Below, in pieces: positions 43,374 to 52,069 of a DNA stretch of 64,000 bases. The DNA is from Algiphilus aromaticivorans DG1253 (GTDB taxonomy: Bacteria; Pseudomonadota; Gammaproteobacteria; Nevskiales; Nevskiaceae), in assembly GCF_000733765.1 (NCBI RefSeq), contig NZ_JPOG01000001.1:3234501-3298500 (forward strand), written 5' to 3'. The notes below the pieces were generated by a model, which worked only from the letters and a program-made list of their open reading frames with translations, had not been told where the DNA came from and ran no database searches. Made by a program: the position numbers and the translations under genes. Every line of letters begins with the position of its first letter. Position 1 is the first letter of the stretch.

Positions 43374-43507
43374 GTTTCGGGGCTATAGCACCGACGCTTT
43401 CGCTACTGTCGACAGCGTCACCGCCCTCACAAGGGTGCGCACAGCGCCGATCGTGCTACGCCGCCTTCGCGGCTTGGGCCGACCTTATCCCCTTAGCCGG
43501 TGCATGC

Positions 43508-44302
43508 TCACGGCTGCTTGCGGGCACCGACCAGCACGTAGTGCTGGATGTAGCGCACACGCTCGTAATACGGGCGGAGCGCGTGCTGCAACGCTTCCAG
43601 CGTGAAATCACCATGCAGGTAAGCCTCGTGCGCATAACGCGTGATGTGCCGGTAATGATTCTTCCAGCAGGCTTCGGTGGCATCTTCCAGATGATCGATG
43701 ACGAGACCTGCCTCTTCGAAGAGACGCCGGTACACGTCGAGGTCCGGCACATAATTGTCGGGAACACGGCGAGCATGCTCTCTCTCAGCCGAATCGTCGA
43801 CGAGAATATCGCTCAGCACGAGATAGCCGCCCGGCTTCAGGACTCGGCAGGCCTCGCGCAGGAAACGCTCGCGTGTATTGAAGTGGAAGGCCGCCTCAAC
43901 GCAGACCACCGCATCGAAAGACGCGTCGGGGAACTCCAGCTGAGTGGCATCCATCATCTGGAAGCGTGCACCCGGAACGATCTCCCGGCCGCGCGCCAAC
44001 TGACGCTCGGAGATGTTGATGGCGTTGATATCCGCCTCGTCATAGTGGCGGGCAATGTAGCGCGTCGTCTCGCCCTTGCCACAGGCAACATCAAGGACCT
44101 GGCCCTTCTTGTCCGGGATGAAGCCCAGCAGTCGGGCCATCAGCGCATCGCACGCGGTCTTGGCATCCGCGGTTCCCGCCTCCCAGTAGCCGAAATTCGT
44201 GTACTCGCTGCCGGCGTAGTACTTCAGAAGCCGGGGGCCGAACATCGCCTCGTCGTAAAACGCGTTAACGCTCTCGGCGAGTTTGGCGGGGTTATCAGTC
44301 AT
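43508..44302 (-). CDS. Class I SAM-dependent methyltransferase
   Basis: The ATG at 44302 (GGAG six bases upstream) gives 264 residues with the SAM-binding motif VLDVACGKGETTRYIA, the acidic loop INAINISERQLARGR, FQMMDATQLEFPDASFDAVVCVEA and VLKPGGYLVLSDI. The N-terminal AFYDEAMFGPRLLKYYAGSEYTNFGYW resembles small-molecule or lipid methyltransferases such as erythromycin O-methyltransferase-like and cyclopropane-synthase-like enzymes. Substrate is unknown. It stands alone, 250 bases from the next gene upstream. Confidence 0.87.
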   Translation of the reverse strand: MTDNPAKLAESVNAFYDEAMFGPRLLKYYAGSEYTNFGYWEAGTADAKTACDALMARLLGFIPDKKGQVLDVACGKGETTRYIARHYDEADINAINISERQLARGREIVPGARFQMMDATQLEFPDASFDAVVCVEAAFHFNTRERFLREACRVLKPGGYLVLSDILVDDSAEREHARRVPDNYVPDLDVYRRLFEEAGLVIDHLEDATEACWKNHYRHITRYAHEAYLHGDFTLEALQHALRPYYERVRYIQHYVLVGARKQP

Positions 44303-44552
44303 CACGCACTCCGTGCCAGTGACAAAGCAATAGAAAGACCCATCCCGTGCAGAGGTACGCTTGCGCGAACCTCGGACGAGCTAAAGGGGAGTCTGTGCGG
44401 TTGGTATGCGGGCTGAAAGGGGGCCGCACCCCGAAGCAGCTGTACTATTCGTAGCACGTCGCGCGCACGGTCGCTACCGGCGCTCTGTCATCGCAGGCCG
44501 AAACACGCACGGCGAGGGATGGGCGATGGTCTCCCGCGCGGCGGGATGGCCC

Positions 44553-45500
44553 CTAAGCCAGGAGCGCTTTCAATTGCTCGGCGGTTGGCTCGATCACTTG
44601 CGGGAAAAGCTCATCCAGCGGCGTACCCTTGAAGTTCGGGAGATGCATGGCGTTCCAGTTGGCCCAGAGCGGCATGCCTTCCGGGCACTCCGCACCAGCT
44701 ATGCCGATGGCCAGCAGCACATCTCGGTAGAAGCCGGGCGCGGCTGCTGCGTGCGCTTCGCGCCATTGCGCGGCATCCATGTAGCGGCGCTCAACCTTGC
44801 GGCCGAGCAGCTGCTCGCGCTTGTCCAGCAGCTCGTTCCAGCTCATATAGGCCGTGGCCGCCACCGGGCAGACCGCGTTGCGCGACAGCGGATGCGCCAG
44901 TACGTGCGGGATGATGCGGCCGACATCGGCGCCGGTGGACCAGGAAACCTTGCGTTCGCCATCACCGGGGATAAGCACCGGCTCGGCCATGTAGTACTCC
45001 GGCCAGAGACCGGCCGGAATGATGGTGTAGTCCATGCCCGCCAGCTCGATGACGCGCCGGATGAAGGCCTTCTGGCGCGCAATCATGCGGTGGGCGTGGG
45101 GCGAGGGCCAGAACTGCTCCCATTCGTAGATATAGCCGAACTCGGAGGGCACGAAGCGCTCCACGCCCGCTTCTGCCGCAGCGAAGATGAGCGGGTACTG
45201 CGATTCGGTGGCGAAGATCGGTACGCAGGAAACCAGATAATCCGTCCCCTCAAGCGCCGGAATCAGCTCGGCGTGACTGGTGACATCGGCTTCGCGGATC
45301 TCGGCGCCGCGTGCAGCCCAGGCATCCCAGATGCGCTGCTTCTCGTCCTGCTCGAGGGTTTGCCCGGAGGATGACTTCTCCTGCTGCCCCGGCTTGCGCT
45401 GCAGCACACGGACCTCGAAGTCCGGATGATCCAGTAGCTCGTTGACGCAGGCCTGCCCGGCCGTACCGGACGCCGCGAATACCGTAACGATCTTGCCCAT
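44553..45500 (-). CDS. NmrA-like NAD(P)-binding oxidoreductase
   Basis: The 315-residue protein begins with an atypical Rossmann signature (KIVTVFAASGTAGQACVNELL) and continues as in NmrA/isoflavone-reductase-like short-chain proteins (AAEAGVERFVPSEFGYIYE, DYTIIPAGLWPEYYM). It lacks the classical YxxxK pair, so it may be a redox sensor or an atypical reductase. The ATG at 45500 has an excellent AAGGAGG site. It lies 213 bases downstream of an HxlR-type regulator on the same strand, a common regulator-target arrangement (inference). Confidence 0.85.
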   Translation of the reverse strand: MGKIVTVFAASGTAGQACVNELLDHPDFEVRVLQRKPGQQEKSSSGQTLEQDEKQRIWDAWAARGAEIREADVTSHAELIPALEGTDYLVSCVPIFATESQYPLIFAAAEAGVERFVPSEFGYIYEWEQFWPSPHAHRMIARQKAFIRRVIELAGMDYTIIPAGLWPEYYMAEPVLIPGDGERKVSWSTGADVGRIIPHVLAHPLSRNAVCPVAATAYMSWNELLDKREQLLGRKVERRYMDAAQWREAHAAAAPGFYRDVLLAIGIAGAECPEGMPLWANWNAMHLPNFKGTPLDELFPQVIEPTAEQLKALLA

Positions 45501-45713
45501 GTACCCCTCCTTGCGTGCCTTCGGGTGGCTCCTGCGCTTCGCCGCGAAGACGCCGACGCGCGTGCGGACCGAAGCCACCCTTTCGTTGTGTAGTAGCTAG
45601 ATTGTGGGGTGGGGGGCTTGCGATGGGCTCTACACCTTCGGGTAGGTTTGGGACGAAGCCGCGCTGCGCGGGCCCTGCTCTCGACGCATGTCGATAGCGG
45701 GCGATGGCTGGCG

Positions 45714-46421
45714 TCAGCTCTCGACAGGAACCTCTCGCAGCGAAGCCTCGCCCAGGCGCGCGAGCGGGCTACCCTGGAGCCAGCGGGGGAGCTGTCTGCG
45801 GAAGTCGTCGCTGCCGAGTACCTGCATGCTGCGCTGTCGCTCGGCCTCGGCGATAGTGCAGCGGCACAGCCAGACTTCGGTGAGTGCGCGCAGGCTGCTT
45901 AGCACGACGACGTCAACATCGTGGCCGGGATCCTCCATGCAGAGATCGGTTTCGCCGCCTTCCGAGACCAGCCACCAGTCACGATGGCCACCGGGTGCAT
46001 CGCTGAAGCGCACCTGCACCACGACGCGATGCGGCGGGAAATGCGCCGGGTCGACACCGCGACGGATATCCCACATCAGCAGCCCGACGTCGAGATCGTC
46101 TTCCTGCAGCTGGCTGCCCACCCAGCGGTGGCCCCAGGTGCCCATCAGCTCGACCATCGGCCGCAGCTCGCGGCCGGCCTGCGTCAGCTCGTAGGCCCAC
46201 GCCCCGTCGTTGTCGCGCACTTGCTGAACTACACCGGCGCTCGCGAGCTGGCCGAGCCTCCGCGACAGCAGCGTCGGCGACATCAGCGGCAGGCCGCGAC
46301 GCAACTCGTTGAAGCGCCGGCTACCGGCCGACAGCTCGCGCACAAGGATCATCGTCCAGCGCTCGCAGAGCAGCTCGGCCGCCTTCGCCAGGGGACAGAA
46401 CTGGCCGTACCCTTTTGCCAT
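45714..46421 (-). CDS. HxlR-family winged-helix transcriptional regulator
   Basis: The 235-residue protein has an N-terminal HxlR/MarR-like winged helix (about 1-95) with the conserved early cysteine (FCPLAKAAELL, Cys9), RWTMILVRELSAGSRRFNELRRGLP and SPTLLSRRLGQLASAGVV. The C-terminal half (about 110-235) is SCP2-like and may bind a hydrophobic ligand. HxlR proteins sense quinones, aldehydes or oxidants via that cysteine. Two inverted repeats lie just upstream. Likely targets are itself, the NmrA-like gene and the divergent hemoglobin gene. Confidence 0.85.
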   Translation of the reverse strand: MAKGYGQFCPLAKAAELLCERWTMILVRELSAGSRRFNELRRGLPLMSPTLLSRRLGQLASAGVVQQVRDNDGAWAYELTQAGRELRPMVELMGTWGHRWVGSQLQEDDLDVGLLMWDIRRGVDPAHFPPHRVVVQVRFSDAPGGHRDWWLVSEGGETDLCMEDPGHDVDVVVLSSLRALTEVWLCRCTIAEAERQRSMQVLGSDDFRRQLPRWLQGSPLARLGEASLREVPVES

Positions 46422-46423
46422 GT

Positions 46424-46436
46424 GCCTAGTCTAGGC
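46424..46436. promoter_or_regulatory. Palindrome abutting the HxlR-type start codon
   Basis: GCCTAG-T-CTAGGC is perfectly symmetric and begins 3 bases upstream of the start at 46421. Its position suits autoregulation or an RNA hairpin over the ribosome site. Confidence 0.4.
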
Positions 46437-46456
46437 GCCCGCATTCGGGCCACGCC

Positions 46457-46473
46457 AGTACAGCTTGTGTACT
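46457..46473. promoter_or_regulatory. Candidate HxlR operator between hxlR-like and hemoglobin genes
   Basis: AGTACA (46457-46462) and TGTACT (46468-46473) are perfect arms separated by GCTTG. HxlR/YodB-type regulators bind AGTA...TACT-style inverted repeats. The site is 36 bases upstream of the regulator start and 83 bases upstream of the divergent hemoglobin start. Confidence 0.5.
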
Positions 46474-46555
46474 ACCCGAGCGCCAATGACCTCCCTAGCC
46501 TCTTGCCCCGTACCCCTCGGGGTGCATCGTCCAATTCGCAAAGGAGGACACGATC

Positions 46556-46927
46556 ATGAGCACGCTCTACGAACGCCTGGGAGGTGCCGACGGCATCGCC
46601 GCTCTGGTCGACGATATCGTCGAAGCCCATCTGCGCAATCCCGTCATCAAGGCGCGCTACATCCCCATGAGCGAGGATCCAGAGCGCCTCGCGCAAGGCA
46701 AGAAGCACCTGCGGGATTTCCTCAGCGCCGGTAGCGGAGGGCCGGAGCAGTACGGCGGCCGCAACATGCTCGATACGCATCGCGGCATGAATATCGACGC
46801 CGCCGAGTACATGGCCGCAGTCGACGACATCATGGGCACACTGGAAGCCCACGGCGTCGACGAACAATCGCGCAATGAGGTGCTCGCCATCACCTACTCG
46901 CTGAAGGACGAGATCGTGCACGTCTAG
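46556..46927 (+). CDS. Group I truncated hemoglobin
   Basis: The 123-residue heme protein opens STLYERLGGADGIAALVDDIV and carries the proximal histidine in DTHRGMNI (His75). Both are typical of TrHb1 (GlbN-like) proteins that handle oxygen or nitric oxide in the cytoplasm. AAAGGAGGA precedes the ATG at 46556. The divergent HxlR-type regulator and the NnrU-family gene immediately downstream point to nitrosative or electrophile stress (inference). A long hairpin follows the stop. Confidence 0.93.
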   Translation: MSTLYERLGGADGIAALVDDIVEAHLRNPVIKARYIPMSEDPERLAQGKKHLRDFLSAGSGGPEQYGGRNMLDTHRGMNIDAAEYMAAVDDIMGTLEAHGVDEQSRNEVLAITYSLKDEIVHV

Positions 46928-46942
46928 GCAGGCAACGCTTCC

Positions 46943-46972
46943 GGCAAGGGCCGGCAGTTGCCGGCCCTTGCC
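46943..46972. terminator. 14-bp hairpin between hemoglobin and NnrU genes
   Basis: GGCAAGGGCCGGCA (46943-46956) pairs perfectly with 46959-46972 across a GT centre. There is no U-tract, but stability is very high. It probably separates the two convergent transcripts. Confidence 0.65.
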
Positions 46973-47010
46973 GCTTCAGCGCGCCGCTGCGCGCGTCTGC
47001 TTCCTCCGGC

Positions 47011-47577
47011 TTAGCCTAGAGCGATCGCCGCCCGTCCCGCGATCCACGGATGCACATAAATCAGCGCCACGGCGACGGCCAACCCGATCACGGCGCTGAG
47101 CACGGTCTTCGGCCAACCGACGCGGGCGAGCTTCTGCCGCGCACCGTCGCGCCGCTTGATGAAGATGACCTCCAGCACAGCCCAGGCCAGCATGCCGCCG
47201 AAGAGGATCAGCGAGCGCCACTCGCCATTGGCCAGCAGATGCGCCAGCGCCCAGAGCTTGACGCCGGCCAGCTGCGGGTGAGCGATCAGCTGCTTGATGT
47301 CGGTGGGTGCGCGGGCGCTGATGAAGAGCACCACTGCGATCGGCACCAGCAGCAGCGTCGCATGCCGCATGCCCATCGGCGGCACCCAGAGCGATGTCGG
47401 CGGCATCGCGCGCCAGCCGAAGATGATCACCAGCAGGGCAGCCACGATGCCCAGCGCGAAGAGCCCCTTGTAGGGCCACAGCCCGATGCGCTCGATGACG
47501 GCGGCACGGGCGTTGGGCGCAACCGCCGGGAATAGATGAATCCCGGCCCACAGCAGAACCCCGAGTGTCAGCAGCAT
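47011..47577 (-). CDS. nnrU: NnrU-family membrane protein
   Basis: The 188-residue protein has about five to six membrane helices and family motifs LLWAGIHLFPAVAPN, YKGLFALGI, ARAPTDIKQLIAHPQLAGVKLWALAHLLANGEWRSLILFG and GWPKTVLSAVIG. NnrU was described in denitrifiers as needed for nitrite/nitric-oxide metabolism, and homologues such as MtlD/15-cis-zeta-carotene isomerase relatives bind heme. GGGGGAG precedes the ATG at 47577. No denitrification genes are in the window. Confidence 0.88.
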   Translation of the reverse strand: MLLTLGVLLWAGIHLFPAVAPNARAAVIERIGLWPYKGLFALGIVAALLVIIFGWRAMPPTSLWVPPMGMRHATLLLVPIAVVLFISARAPTDIKQLIAHPQLAGVKLWALAHLLANGEWRSLILFGGMLAWAVLEVIFIKRRDGARQKLARVGWPKTVLSAVIGLAVAVALIYVHPWIAGRAAIALG

Positions 47578-47712
47578 GCTCTCCCCCTCATCTGGCCGCG
47601 GCAAAGGCGCCGGCACGATCCATCGAAGCCTAGCAGGCACTGGCCCCACCGCATAACCCGGCACCCCATCTATGGCTATGCTCCGCAACCCATTCTCGCG
47701 ACGAGCCACACC

Positions 47713-48075
47713 ATGGTGACGGTCTACGGCATCAAGAACTGCGACACGGTGAAGCGGGCGCGCAAGGCGCTGGATGCCGCAGGCATCGACTACCGCTTCC
47801 ACGACTTCAAGACCGACGGCCTAGAAAGCGCCAAGGCACAGCAGTGGATCGACGCGCTCGGCCTCGACGCCGTGCTCAATCGCCGCGGCACGACCTGGCG
47901 CCGGCTCGACGAGACCTCCCGCGAGGGTGTCACCGCCGACAACGCCGCGGCCCTGCTCGCCAGCCAACCCTCGCTGGTCAAAAGGCCGGTGATCGAGTAC
48001 CCCGGCGGGGTGCGCATCGGCTTTGCGCGAACCGACGAGACCACGATCCTGGCGGAGCTTCGCGGCGCTTCCTGA
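47713..48075 (+). CDS. ArsC/Spx-family thioredoxin-fold reductase (YffB-like)
   Basis: The 120-residue protein has the ArsC-family opening VYGIKNCDTVKRARKALDAAG (redox Cys10, no partner two residues on), the DFKTDGLE segment and the SLVKRPVIEYPGG motif near the C-terminus. YffB/YfgD-type proteins are thought to be glutathione-dependent thiol reductases rather than true arsenate reductases. No ars genes are nearby, so arsenic resistance is not supported. It converges on rmuC. Confidence 0.9.
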   Translation: MVTVYGIKNCDTVKRARKALDAAGIDYRFHDFKTDGLESAKAQQWIDALGLDAVLNRRGTTWRRLDETSREGVTADNAAALLASQPSLVKRPVIEYPGGVRIGFARTDETTILAELRGAS

Positions 48076-48089
48076 GACGCGCGCTGCCG

Positions 48090-49577
48090 CTACGCCTCGT
48101 CCTCGGAGCTGGGATCGAGCGCCCTGTCGGAGGCCGCGTCGTCCGACTGCATCTCCGGCGCCGACAGCGGTCGGGAGGCGTGGTCCAGCGTCTCCAGCGG
48201 CGTGTGCTCCTCGCCGCCCACCTGCAGGTCGCGGAACTTGCGGGCCGAGACCAGCACGCGCGTCTCCAGCGAGCCGACGGCCTTGTTGTAGGAATCAACG
48301 GCGTTGTCCAGGCTCTTGCCCACCTTCTGCCAGTGACTGGCCAGCGTGCCGATGCGCTCGTAGAGCTCGCGGCCGAGCTTGGCGACCTTCTCGGCATTCT
48401 CGGCCAAATCCTGCTGGCGCCAGCCGTAGGACACCGCCTTGAGCAGGGCGATGAGGGTGGTGGGCGAGGCGACGATGACCTTGCGCTCGGCGCCGAACTC
48501 GATGAGGCTGGGATCGGCCTTGAGCGCTTCGGAGAAGAAAACCTCGCCCGGGACGAAGAGCACGACGAACTCGGGCGTGCGATCGAACTGCGCGAAATAC
48601 TTCTTGTCGCCCAGCTGCTGAATGTGGGTGCGCAGCTGCTGAGCGTGCTGCTTGAGCAGGCCGGCGCGGCTGTCCTCGTCGGCGGCCTCGATGGCCTCCA
48701 GATAGGCGGCCACCGGCGCCTTGGCGTCGACAACGATGCGGCGGCCGCCGGGCAGGTGGACGGTCATGTCCGGACGCAGACGCCCGCCCGCATCGCTCGT
48801 CACGCTCTCCTGCTGGCTGAAGTCGACGTGCTCGACCATGCCGGCCATCTCGGCGACGCGCTTGAGCTGGACCTCCCCCCAGCGGCCGCGCGTATGCGGC
48901 TGGCGCAGCGCCTTGACGAGGCGGTCCGTCTCGCCGCGCAGGGCCGGAAGATGCGTGTCGATTAGGGCCTTCATCTGCTGGTTGATGGCGCCGTAGGCCT
49001 CGCTGCGCGCGGCTTCCAGCTTCTGGTTCTGCGACTCCAGCTTGGACAGCGACTCGCGCAGCGGCTTGACCAGCTCGTCGACGGCCTGCTTGCGCTTGTC
49101 GAGATCGTTGCGTGCCATCTGCTCCTGCTGCTGGAAACGCTGTTCGGCGAGCTGCAGCAGAGACTTCTTGTTGGCCTCCAGCGCCTCGCTGGACAGCGAC
49201 TTGAAACGCTCCTCCAGCTGCTCGCGCGTGGCCTCCAGCAGCTTCTGCCGTTCCTGGGCGGCCTGCTGCTCGGCCTCCATGCGCGTGCGCAGCTCGGCGG
49301 CCGCAGTCTGCTCCCGGTGCAGGCGTTCGCGTAGCTCGGAAACTTCGCCCTGCGCCCGCTCGAGTTGGGCATCGCGCTCGGCCAGTCGGCCATCCTGGGC
49401 CTCGACGCGCGCGCGCAGGCTGGCCAGCTCGTCGCGTGCGGCCTGGGCACCGGCGCGCTCGCGCGCCAGCGCGGCGCGCTGCGCCAGGCAGACGAGGGCG
49501 AGCACGGCGGCCAGCGCGGCGACCGGGCCCGCAACGAGCCAGAACAGCGCTTCCTGCATCAGGGTATCGATGGTCAT
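48090..49577 (-). CDS. rmuC: DNA recombination protein RmuC
   Basis: The 495-residue protein has an N-terminal membrane helix (about 8-30), a long coiled coil rich in Glu, Arg, Ala and Gln (about 35-200) and the RmuC nuclease-like domain (about 210-420). Domain landmarks are RGRWGEVQLKRVAEMAGM, DAGGRLRPDMTVHLPGGR, VVDAKAPVAAYLEA and ASPTTLIALLKAVSYGWRQ. RmuC limits inversions at short inverted repeats and is predicted to be an endonuclease of the PD-(D/E)XK type. Length and layout are normal. It stands alone, divergent from the B12-domain gene. Confidence 0.94.
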   Translation of the reverse strand: MTIDTLMQEALFWLVAGPVAALAAVLALVCLAQRAALARERAGAQAARDELASLRARVEAQDGRLAERDAQLERAQGEVSELRERLHREQTAAAELRTRMEAEQQAAQERQKLLEATREQLEERFKSLSSEALEANKKSLLQLAEQRFQQQEQMARNDLDKRKQAVDELVKPLRESLSKLESQNQKLEAARSEAYGAINQQMKALIDTHLPALRGETDRLVKALRQPHTRGRWGEVQLKRVAEMAGMVEHVDFSQQESVTSDAGGRLRPDMTVHLPGGRRIVVDAKAPVAAYLEAIEAADEDSRAGLLKQHAQQLRTHIQQLGDKKYFAQFDRTPEFVVLFVPGEVFFSEALKADPSLIEFGAERKVIVASPTTLIALLKAVSYGWRQQDLAENAEKVAKLGRELYERIGTLASHWQKVGKSLDNAVDSYNKAVGSLETRVLVSARKFRDLQVGGEEHTPLETLDHASRPLSAPEMQSDDAASDRALDPSSEDEA

Positions 49578-49806
49578 GGCGCCTAGCCTGCCACGCGCGG
49601 TGGCTCAGCAGGTGAGGCGGCGGTATGTCGATAGAACATGAACCACCTGTCACCACCCGCAACCTACCGCCTGTCAGACCTTTCACCGCACCCCGGTCGG
49701 GATCGGCAAGCATGTGCGGCCAGGCCCTCGCATAGAACGCGTATCAGGCGCACCCTTGTGGAGCAAAGCCGATTTCAGTATCGCGATACGGAGAAGGTCA
49801 GCCACT

Positions 49807-50886
49807 ATGCACGGTGATAGGCAGGGCCAATGGACAGAGAGCGACACCAGAGCCTTCGCGACGCTGCGTGAGCAGGCGGTTGCATTGCTCGCTGAGCACC
49901 TTCGGGCGAGCCTGACCCCCGTATGGAAAGCCTTCGGCGCGGATCCCGAAGAAGCCGCGCGCGCGGACGCCGAGCATCACATCGACGCACTGCAGACGGC
50001 GCTGATCAGCGGCAAGGCGCAGAGCTGGCTGGACTATCTGCTCTGGTTGCAACAGGTGCTCGTCAGTCGCGGCGCCGACGCCAGCCTCCTCGCGCAGGGA
50101 CTGGACCAGCTGCAAAGCCTGTACGCACAGCAGCTTCCGCAGCCGACACTGAATCCGGTGAACGCGCTGCTGAGTGACTCGATGCAGGTGCTGCACGAAG
50201 AGCGTGAGGCGGCCACCGAGTACGGAGGCACCGGCCCCGATGCCTGGGCGGAATGCATCGCGTTCCAGCAGGCGCTTCTGGACGGGAATCACGCCCGCTC
50301 AGCCGCACTCTTCGAAGGGGCCCTTACCCCGGGTCGCAGCCAGATCGCTGCTGCCGTGCACGTCATCCAGCCCGCCCTCTACGACATCGGTCGGCAATGG
50401 CAACGCAACACGGTATCGGTAACACAGGAACGGCTTGCCACGACAATCGTGGAGGCGGTGCTCGCGCAGACCGCCGGGCTGGGTCCTGCGGCAGCCAAGA
50501 ACGGACGGCGTATCGTGCTGGCTCGTGCCCCCGGGAACCATCACGCGCTCGGCTTGCGCATCGTCGCCGACGCCTTCGAGATGGCCGGCTGGGAAACGCG
50601 CCTGCTCTATAAACCGGCCTGCGCGGAGGCCCTGATTCCGCTGCTCCGAGAGTTGCAGCCGGAACTGTTGGGCATCTCAGCCTCTCTGGCACCGCATCTG
50701 CTCACCACCCGGGAACTGCTCCGGCAGCTGCGCGAAGCCCTGGGCGAGAGCATGCGCCCGGCCATTCTCGGCGGGCTCGCCGTCAATCAGTACCCCGAGA
50801 TCGCCCGCACCACCGGCGGCGAGGTCATTGCCACCGACGCCGACCAGCTGGGACCGGCTCTGGCGGACCGGGGGCTGGCCGCGTGA
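49807..50886 (+). CDS. Cobalamin-binding-domain protein, copy 1
   Basis: The 359-residue protein has an N-terminal helical region (about 10-140), a helical cap of the B12-binding_2 type (about 150-225) and a B12-binding Rossmann domain (about 234-355). The B12 signature appears as N244-H-H246-A-L-G249, with Asn in place of the usual Asp/Glu and the Co-ligand His kept. The cap has Trp198 and Glu208, the W-x9-E part of the photoreceptor motif, but Gln199 and Arg209 replace the two histidines. The ATG at 49807 has GGAGAAGG upstream. The stop overlaps the GGDEF gene. It is a probable cobalamin-responsive sensor. Confidence 0.82.
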   Translation: MHGDRQGQWTESDTRAFATLREQAVALLAEHLRASLTPVWKAFGADPEEAARADAEHHIDALQTALISGKAQSWLDYLLWLQQVLVSRGADASLLAQGLDQLQSLYAQQLPQPTLNPVNALLSDSMQVLHEEREAATEYGGTGPDAWAECIAFQQALLDGNHARSAALFEGALTPGRSQIAAAVHVIQPALYDIGRQWQRNTVSVTQERLATTIVEAVLAQTAGLGPAAAKNGRRIVLARAPGNHHALGLRIVADAFEMAGWETRLLYKPACAEALIPLLRELQPELLGISASLAPHLLTTRELLRQLREALGESMRPAILGGLAVNQYPEIARTTGGEVIATDADQLGPALADRGLAA

Positions 50887-51818
50887 CCAACGCGGAGCTA
50901 TTCGTCGATGTGCTACAGGAACTGGCCTCCGTGGCGATGGTGGAGATCGCCAGCGACGGCACCGTCCGCGAGGCCAACCGCGGATTCCGCCGCCTGCTAC
51001 CGCAGGAGGCGCGAGAGGTCGAGTCGATCAACGCCGCACCCTACTTTCTGTCGCCGAGCCTGCGTCAGCTCACCGCTATGGCTTCCAGCGGTGACACGCC
51101 CTGCTACGAAGGGCTGATGACGCTGGGTGATCCCAACGGCGAAACGCAGTCGCTTCGCGGCCGGGTCTTCTGCCGCGAGGATCATCTGCTGATCGTTGCC
51201 GAGCACGATATCGAGGAGTTGTTGCGCGCCTCGCAGTCGGCGATGGCGCTGACCTCCGAGCTGACGCAGTCCCAGCGCGAGCTCATCACGACGAATCGAC
51301 AGCTCCGCGAGCGCGAGGCCGAGATCCGGCACCTGTCGATGACCGACGGGCTCGCCGGACTGGGCAATCGCCGGCAACTCGACGAGGCGCTGTCTACTGA
51401 GGTCAGTGCGGCGAACCGCCACGGCAGGAATCTCTGCCTGGTCATGGTGGACCTGGATCACTTCAAGCAGGTCAACGACGCGCACGGGCATTCGGTCGGC
51501 GACAGCGTGCTGCAGGCGCTGAGCCGCACGCTGCTGAGCAACGCCCGCGAGGCCGATCAAGTTTGTCGCTTCGGCGGCGAGGAGTTCGCGATCCTGATGC
51601 GCGATGCCGACGCCGACACCGCGGCGGCAGCCACCGAGCGACTGCGCGCACGGATCGAGGAACTGCGGGTGGGACCGGTCGAGCATACGTTCACAGCGAG
51701 CTTCGGCGTAGCGCAGTGGCGTCCCGGCGAAACGCCGGGCTCGCTGCTGCAGCGCGCGGACAAGCTGCTCTATCGCGCCAAGGCGGAGGGCCGTAACCGC
51801 GTGGTAAGCGATAGCTGA
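50883..51818 (+). CDS. Diguanylate cyclase (PAS-like sensor plus GGDEF domain)
   Basis: The 311-residue soluble protein has a PAS-like N-terminus (about 5-108), a coiled coil (about 112-150) and a GGDEF domain (about 150-308). The domain has the linker DGLAGLGNRRQLDEAL, metal-binding VDLDHFKQVND, the active-site GGEEF at 231-235 and an intact inhibitory I-site R222-x-x-D225. It should make c-di-GMP. The GTG start overlaps the stop of B12-domain copy 1 (GTGA), so the two are made together. A paralogue of the B12 protein follows. Regulation of this cyclase by the B12 proteins is inferred from gene layout. Confidence 0.9.
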   Translation: MTNAELFVDVLQELASVAMVEIASDGTVREANRGFRRLLPQEAREVESINAAPYFLSPSLRQLTAMASSGDTPCYEGLMTLGDPNGETQSLRGRVFCREDHLLIVAEHDIEELLRASQSAMALTSELTQSQRELITTNRQLREREAEIRHLSMTDGLAGLGNRRQLDEALSTEVSAANRHGRNLCLVMVDLDHFKQVNDAHGHSVGDSVLQALSRTLLSNAREADQVCRFGGEEFAILMRDADADTAAAATERLRARIEELRVGPVEHTFTASFGVAQWRPGETPGSLLQRADKLLYRAKAEGRNRVVSDS

Positions 51819-52069
51819 GAAATCCCCGCCGACGGCTGTCTGCAGGTGCGTGGCTCGTGAGCTTCGGCAGTGCCGGTGTTCGTGCGCAGGCACGCCAGGA
51901 GCCTGGCAGGGGCTTCGCACGCGCCAAGGGACCGTACGAACCTTGGAAGCTACCGCGCGGCAGACCATTCGGCACTTGCCCTTCCGGTAGAGACCATAGT
52001 GCCTGGTCCGAAAGGGCGAGCTGCCTGGGCACGCTCCGCTCCACCAAGCACCAGTGGCAGAACGACGCA

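Noticed and set aside
47713-48075. Arsenate reductase for arsenic resistance
   Set aside because: The protein is of the YffB/Spx-like branch with one redox Cys, and no ars genes are nearby.
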